Assembly: GCA_002704345.1 (NCBI GenBank)
Contig: PAGD01000011.1
Span: forward strand, 21,501 to 47,991
Direction: 5' to 3'
Length of the DNA: 26,491 nucleotides
From: Rhodobiaceae bacterium
Lineage (GTDB): Bacteria; Pseudomonadota; Alphaproteobacteria; MED-G09
The translations under genes were made by a program, and so were the position numbers. The first letter of the stretch is position 1. The number at the start of each line of letters is the position of its first letter. The notes under the pieces are model-generated. The model saw only the letters and a list, made by a program, of their open reading frames with translations. It was not told the DNA's origin and searched no databases. This document shows positions 24,873 through 26,491 of the stretch, in pieces.

Positions 24873-25625
24873 TTGACAAAAAATATTAAAGAAAATATTT
24901 CAGATGAAGAGTGGAATACAAGAGTAGACCTTGCAGCATTATATCGACTTGTTGCTCTGCATGGTTGGGATGATCTTGTTTTTACACATATATCAGCAAG
25001 AGTCCCTGGTGAAGAAAATTTCCTTTTAAATCCTTATGGTTTGCTTTTTGAAGAAATAACTGCCTCGGATTTGGTTAAAATTGATCTTGATGGCAATATT
25101 ATTTCTGAAACAGAACATTTTGTTAATGCAGCTGGTTTTACAATTCATTCTGCAGTTCATGCCTCAGGCGACCATAATCATGCTGTTATACATACACACT
25201 CAAATGATGGTGTTGCTGTTTCAGCTCAGAAGCATGGACTTTTACCTATATCGCAAACAGCTATGGTTATTAGAAATGAATGTTCTTATCATAATTACGA
25301 GGGTATAGCTTTAAATCATGATGAAAGAGAGCGGCTTGTTGATGATTTGGGTGATAAGCATTGTATGATTTTAAGGAATCATGGATTATTAACCACAGGT
25401 GCGAACTGCGCAGATGCCTGGTTAAGATTATTTTTTTTAGAGAGGGCATGCACCATTCAAATAAAAGCTCTTGCAGGTGGATCCAAATTAAATATGGTTC
25501 CCGATGATGTTATTGAGCTTGTTACAGAACAAGGCCAAATGGCTTCAGAGCAAGGAATAGGCAATCTTGCTTGGCCTGCTTTAATGAGAAAGCTTGACAA
25601 GATAGATAATAGTTTTAGAGAATAA
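24873..25625 (+). CDS. Class II aldolase/adducin family protein
   Basis: About 250 residues with the class II aldolase fold. The metal-binding His pair is in VIHTHSNDG and a third His in ILRNHGLLTTG. The N-terminal RVDLAALYRLVALHGWDDLVFTHISARVPG and FLLNPYGLLFEEITASDLVKID are typical of the adducin-like branch, whose substrates are mostly unknown. I prefer the TTG at 24873 as start because TGAGG lies five bases upstream. The ATG at 24852 is in frame and would add seven residues, perhaps from a leaderless mRNA. The next gene, a molybdenum hydroxylase, begins 16 bp later, so the two are probably cotranscribed and may act on the same compound. Confidence 0.9.
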   Translation: MTKNIKENISDEEWNTRVDLAALYRLVALHGWDDLVFTHISARVPGEENFLLNPYGLLFEEITASDLVKIDLDGNIISETEHFVNAAGFTIHSAVHASGDHNHAVIHTHSNDGVAVSAQKHGLLPISQTAMVIRNECSYHNYEGIALNHDERERLVDDLGDKHCMILRNHGLLTTGANCADAWLRLFFLERACTIQIKALAGGSKLNMVPDDVIELVTEQGQMASEQGIGNLAWPALMRKLDKIDNSFRE

Positions 25626-25641
25626 ATTTTAGGAGATTTTT

Positions 25642-26491
25642 ATGAAATTTGCAGTAGGACAACCAGTCACAAGAATTGAAGATACTCGACTTATTACTGG
25701 CGAAGGAAAATTTACTGATGATTTAAAATTACCTAATATGGTTTATGGGGTGTTTTTAAGATCTCCATACGCCCATGCAAATATAACTGGTATTGATTAT
25801 GACGAAGCTCTAAAAATGCCTGGAGTTGTAGATATATTTACAGGTGATAGATTGCAAAATGAAGGCCTCTCCCATATGTCGGTGATAGATTTTTTACAAA
25901 ATAAAGATGGAACACCAATGAATGCAAGTAAAAGACCAATTCTAGCAGTTGGTAAGGTTAGGCATGTGGGTGATCCAGTTGTTTTTGTTTTGGCCGAAAC
26001 AACTAATCAAGCCTTGGATGCATCTGAATTGATAGATGTTTCATACGATGAATTGCCATGCGTAACCGATACTTCAAAAGCTCTTAATTCTGATTCCCCT
26101 ATTTTATTTGAAGAATTTGGATCAAATTCAGCTGTAGATTGGGAATTAGGCTCTGAAGATGAATGGAAAGCAGTTGAAGAAAAAGCTGACCATATTTCTA
26201 AAGTTGATTTAATCAATAATAGAATTGTTGTTAATCCGATTGAACCAAGGTCTGCAATTTCTGATTACAATAAAGATAATAATCATTTTACAGTATATGT
26301 AGAGAGCCAAGGATCTCATGCCATGAGAGAGAGACTTGCAGGATCTCTTGGCGTTGAAGAAAAAAATATAAAGGTTGTTACCAACGATGTTGGTGGAGGG
26401 TTTGGTTTAAAAATGATGTGCTTTCCAGAATATGTTGCAACAATGTTTGCAAGTAGAGTTCTCCAAAGGCCGGTAAAATGGACATCTACTA
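25642..26491 (+). CDS. Xanthine dehydrogenase-family molybdenum hydroxylase large subunit (CoxL-like), 5' part
   Basis: An open frame of 283 codons running off the right window edge. It starts MKFAVGQPVTRIEDTRLITGEGKFTDDL, the usual start of CoxL/xanthine dehydrogenase-type large subunits. Residues about 20-130 form the hammerhead domain, with YGVFLRSPYAHANI, ILAVGKVRHVGDPVVFVLAE and VSYDELPCV. The molybdopterin-binding part begins after that, with IEPRSAISDY and GGGFGLK at 251-257. The active-site loop that would tell true CO dehydrogenase (Cys in AYxCSFR) from other hydroxylases lies outside the window, so CO oxidation should not be assumed. AGGAG is eight bases before the ATG. Confidence 0.93.
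   Translation, partial: MKFAVGQPVTRIEDTRLITGEGKFTDDLKLPNMVYGVFLRSPYAHANITGIDYDEALKMPGVVDIFTGDRLQNEGLSHMSVIDFLQNKDGTPMNASKRPILAVGKVRHVGDPVVFVLAETTNQALDASELIDVSYDELPCVTDTSKALNSDSPILFEEFGSNSAVDWELGSEDEWKAVEEKADHISKVDLINNRIVVNPIEPRSAISDYNKDNNHFTVYVESQGSHAMRERLAGSLGVEEKNIKVVTNDVGGGFGLKMMCFPEYVATMFASRVLQRPVKWTST

Noticed and set aside
25642..26491. Aerobic CO dehydrogenase (CoxL, form I)
   Set aside because: The motif that defines form I lies outside the window and the gene order differs from coxMSL, so only the broader molybdenum hydroxylase family is claimed.

Overview
This is an AT-rich, very gene-dense stretch of what looks like a streamlined marine-type alphaproteobacterial chromosome. Four things point that way. 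The order purC-purS-purQ-purL-bolA-grxD followed by rpsD and a TrmJ-like methyltransferase is alphaproteobacterial. So is cysE followed by a DUF3126 gene, and an IscU-like scaffold followed by yidD. Proteins are rich in Lys, Asn and Ile, and gaps are often below 20 bp or negative. I cannot fix the lineage from sequence alone; an AT-rich oligotroph of the SAR11/HIMB59/SAR116 kind is an inference. No insertion sequence, integrase, phage gene, CRISPR array or rRNA was seen. No gene-free stretch exceeds 300 bp; the longest gaps are 16225-16356 and 9475-9603, both between divergent genes.

Layout. 1-939 (+): 3' end of a TrmJ-like RNA methyltransferase, then rpsD. 941-6161 (-): one long transcription unit read as CinA-like protein, purC, purS, purQ, purL, bolA, grxD, covering the middle of de novo purine synthesis plus the BolA/monothiol-glutaredoxin iron-sulfur pair. 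6268-8483 (+): map, purB and tRNA-Leu(UAA), almost abutting. 8493-9474 (-): an SDR dehydrogenase and a small CHCC zinc-finger protein. 9604-14722 (+): cysE, a doubled DUF3126 protein, gamma carbonic anhydrase, a crotonase, a DsbA/HCCA-isomerase-like protein, and a two-gene sodium:solute symporter (DUF4212 small subunit plus SSS permease). 14795-15118 (+): DUF4389 membrane protein. 15122-16224 (-): folE and hisI. 16357-20361 (+): cysS, IscU-like scaffold, yidD, thrS. 20354-21571 (-): CaiB/BaiF CoA-transferase. 21642-22475 (+): Nudix hydrolase. 22472-23236 (-): NAD kinase. 23312-26491 (+): glpK, a class II aldolase/adducin-like protein, and the 5' part of a molybdenum hydroxylase large subunit cut by the window edge.

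Most of the window is housekeeping: translation (rpsD, map, thrS, cysS, tRNA-Leu), purines (purBCLQS), His, Cys and folate synthesis, and NAD phosphorylation. The accessory part is small-molecule catabolism and transport (crotonase, CoA-transferase, SSS symporter, glycerol kinase, molybdenum hydroxylase with aldolase). I found no convincing new multi-gene system. The most interesting items are modest: an internally duplicated DUF3126 protein next to cysE, a near-identical 18-bp leader before map and purB that raises the possibility of an ATT start for map, a promoter that would make the purine-operon mRNA leaderless, and a Cys-to-Asp change at a zinc-ligand position in HisI.
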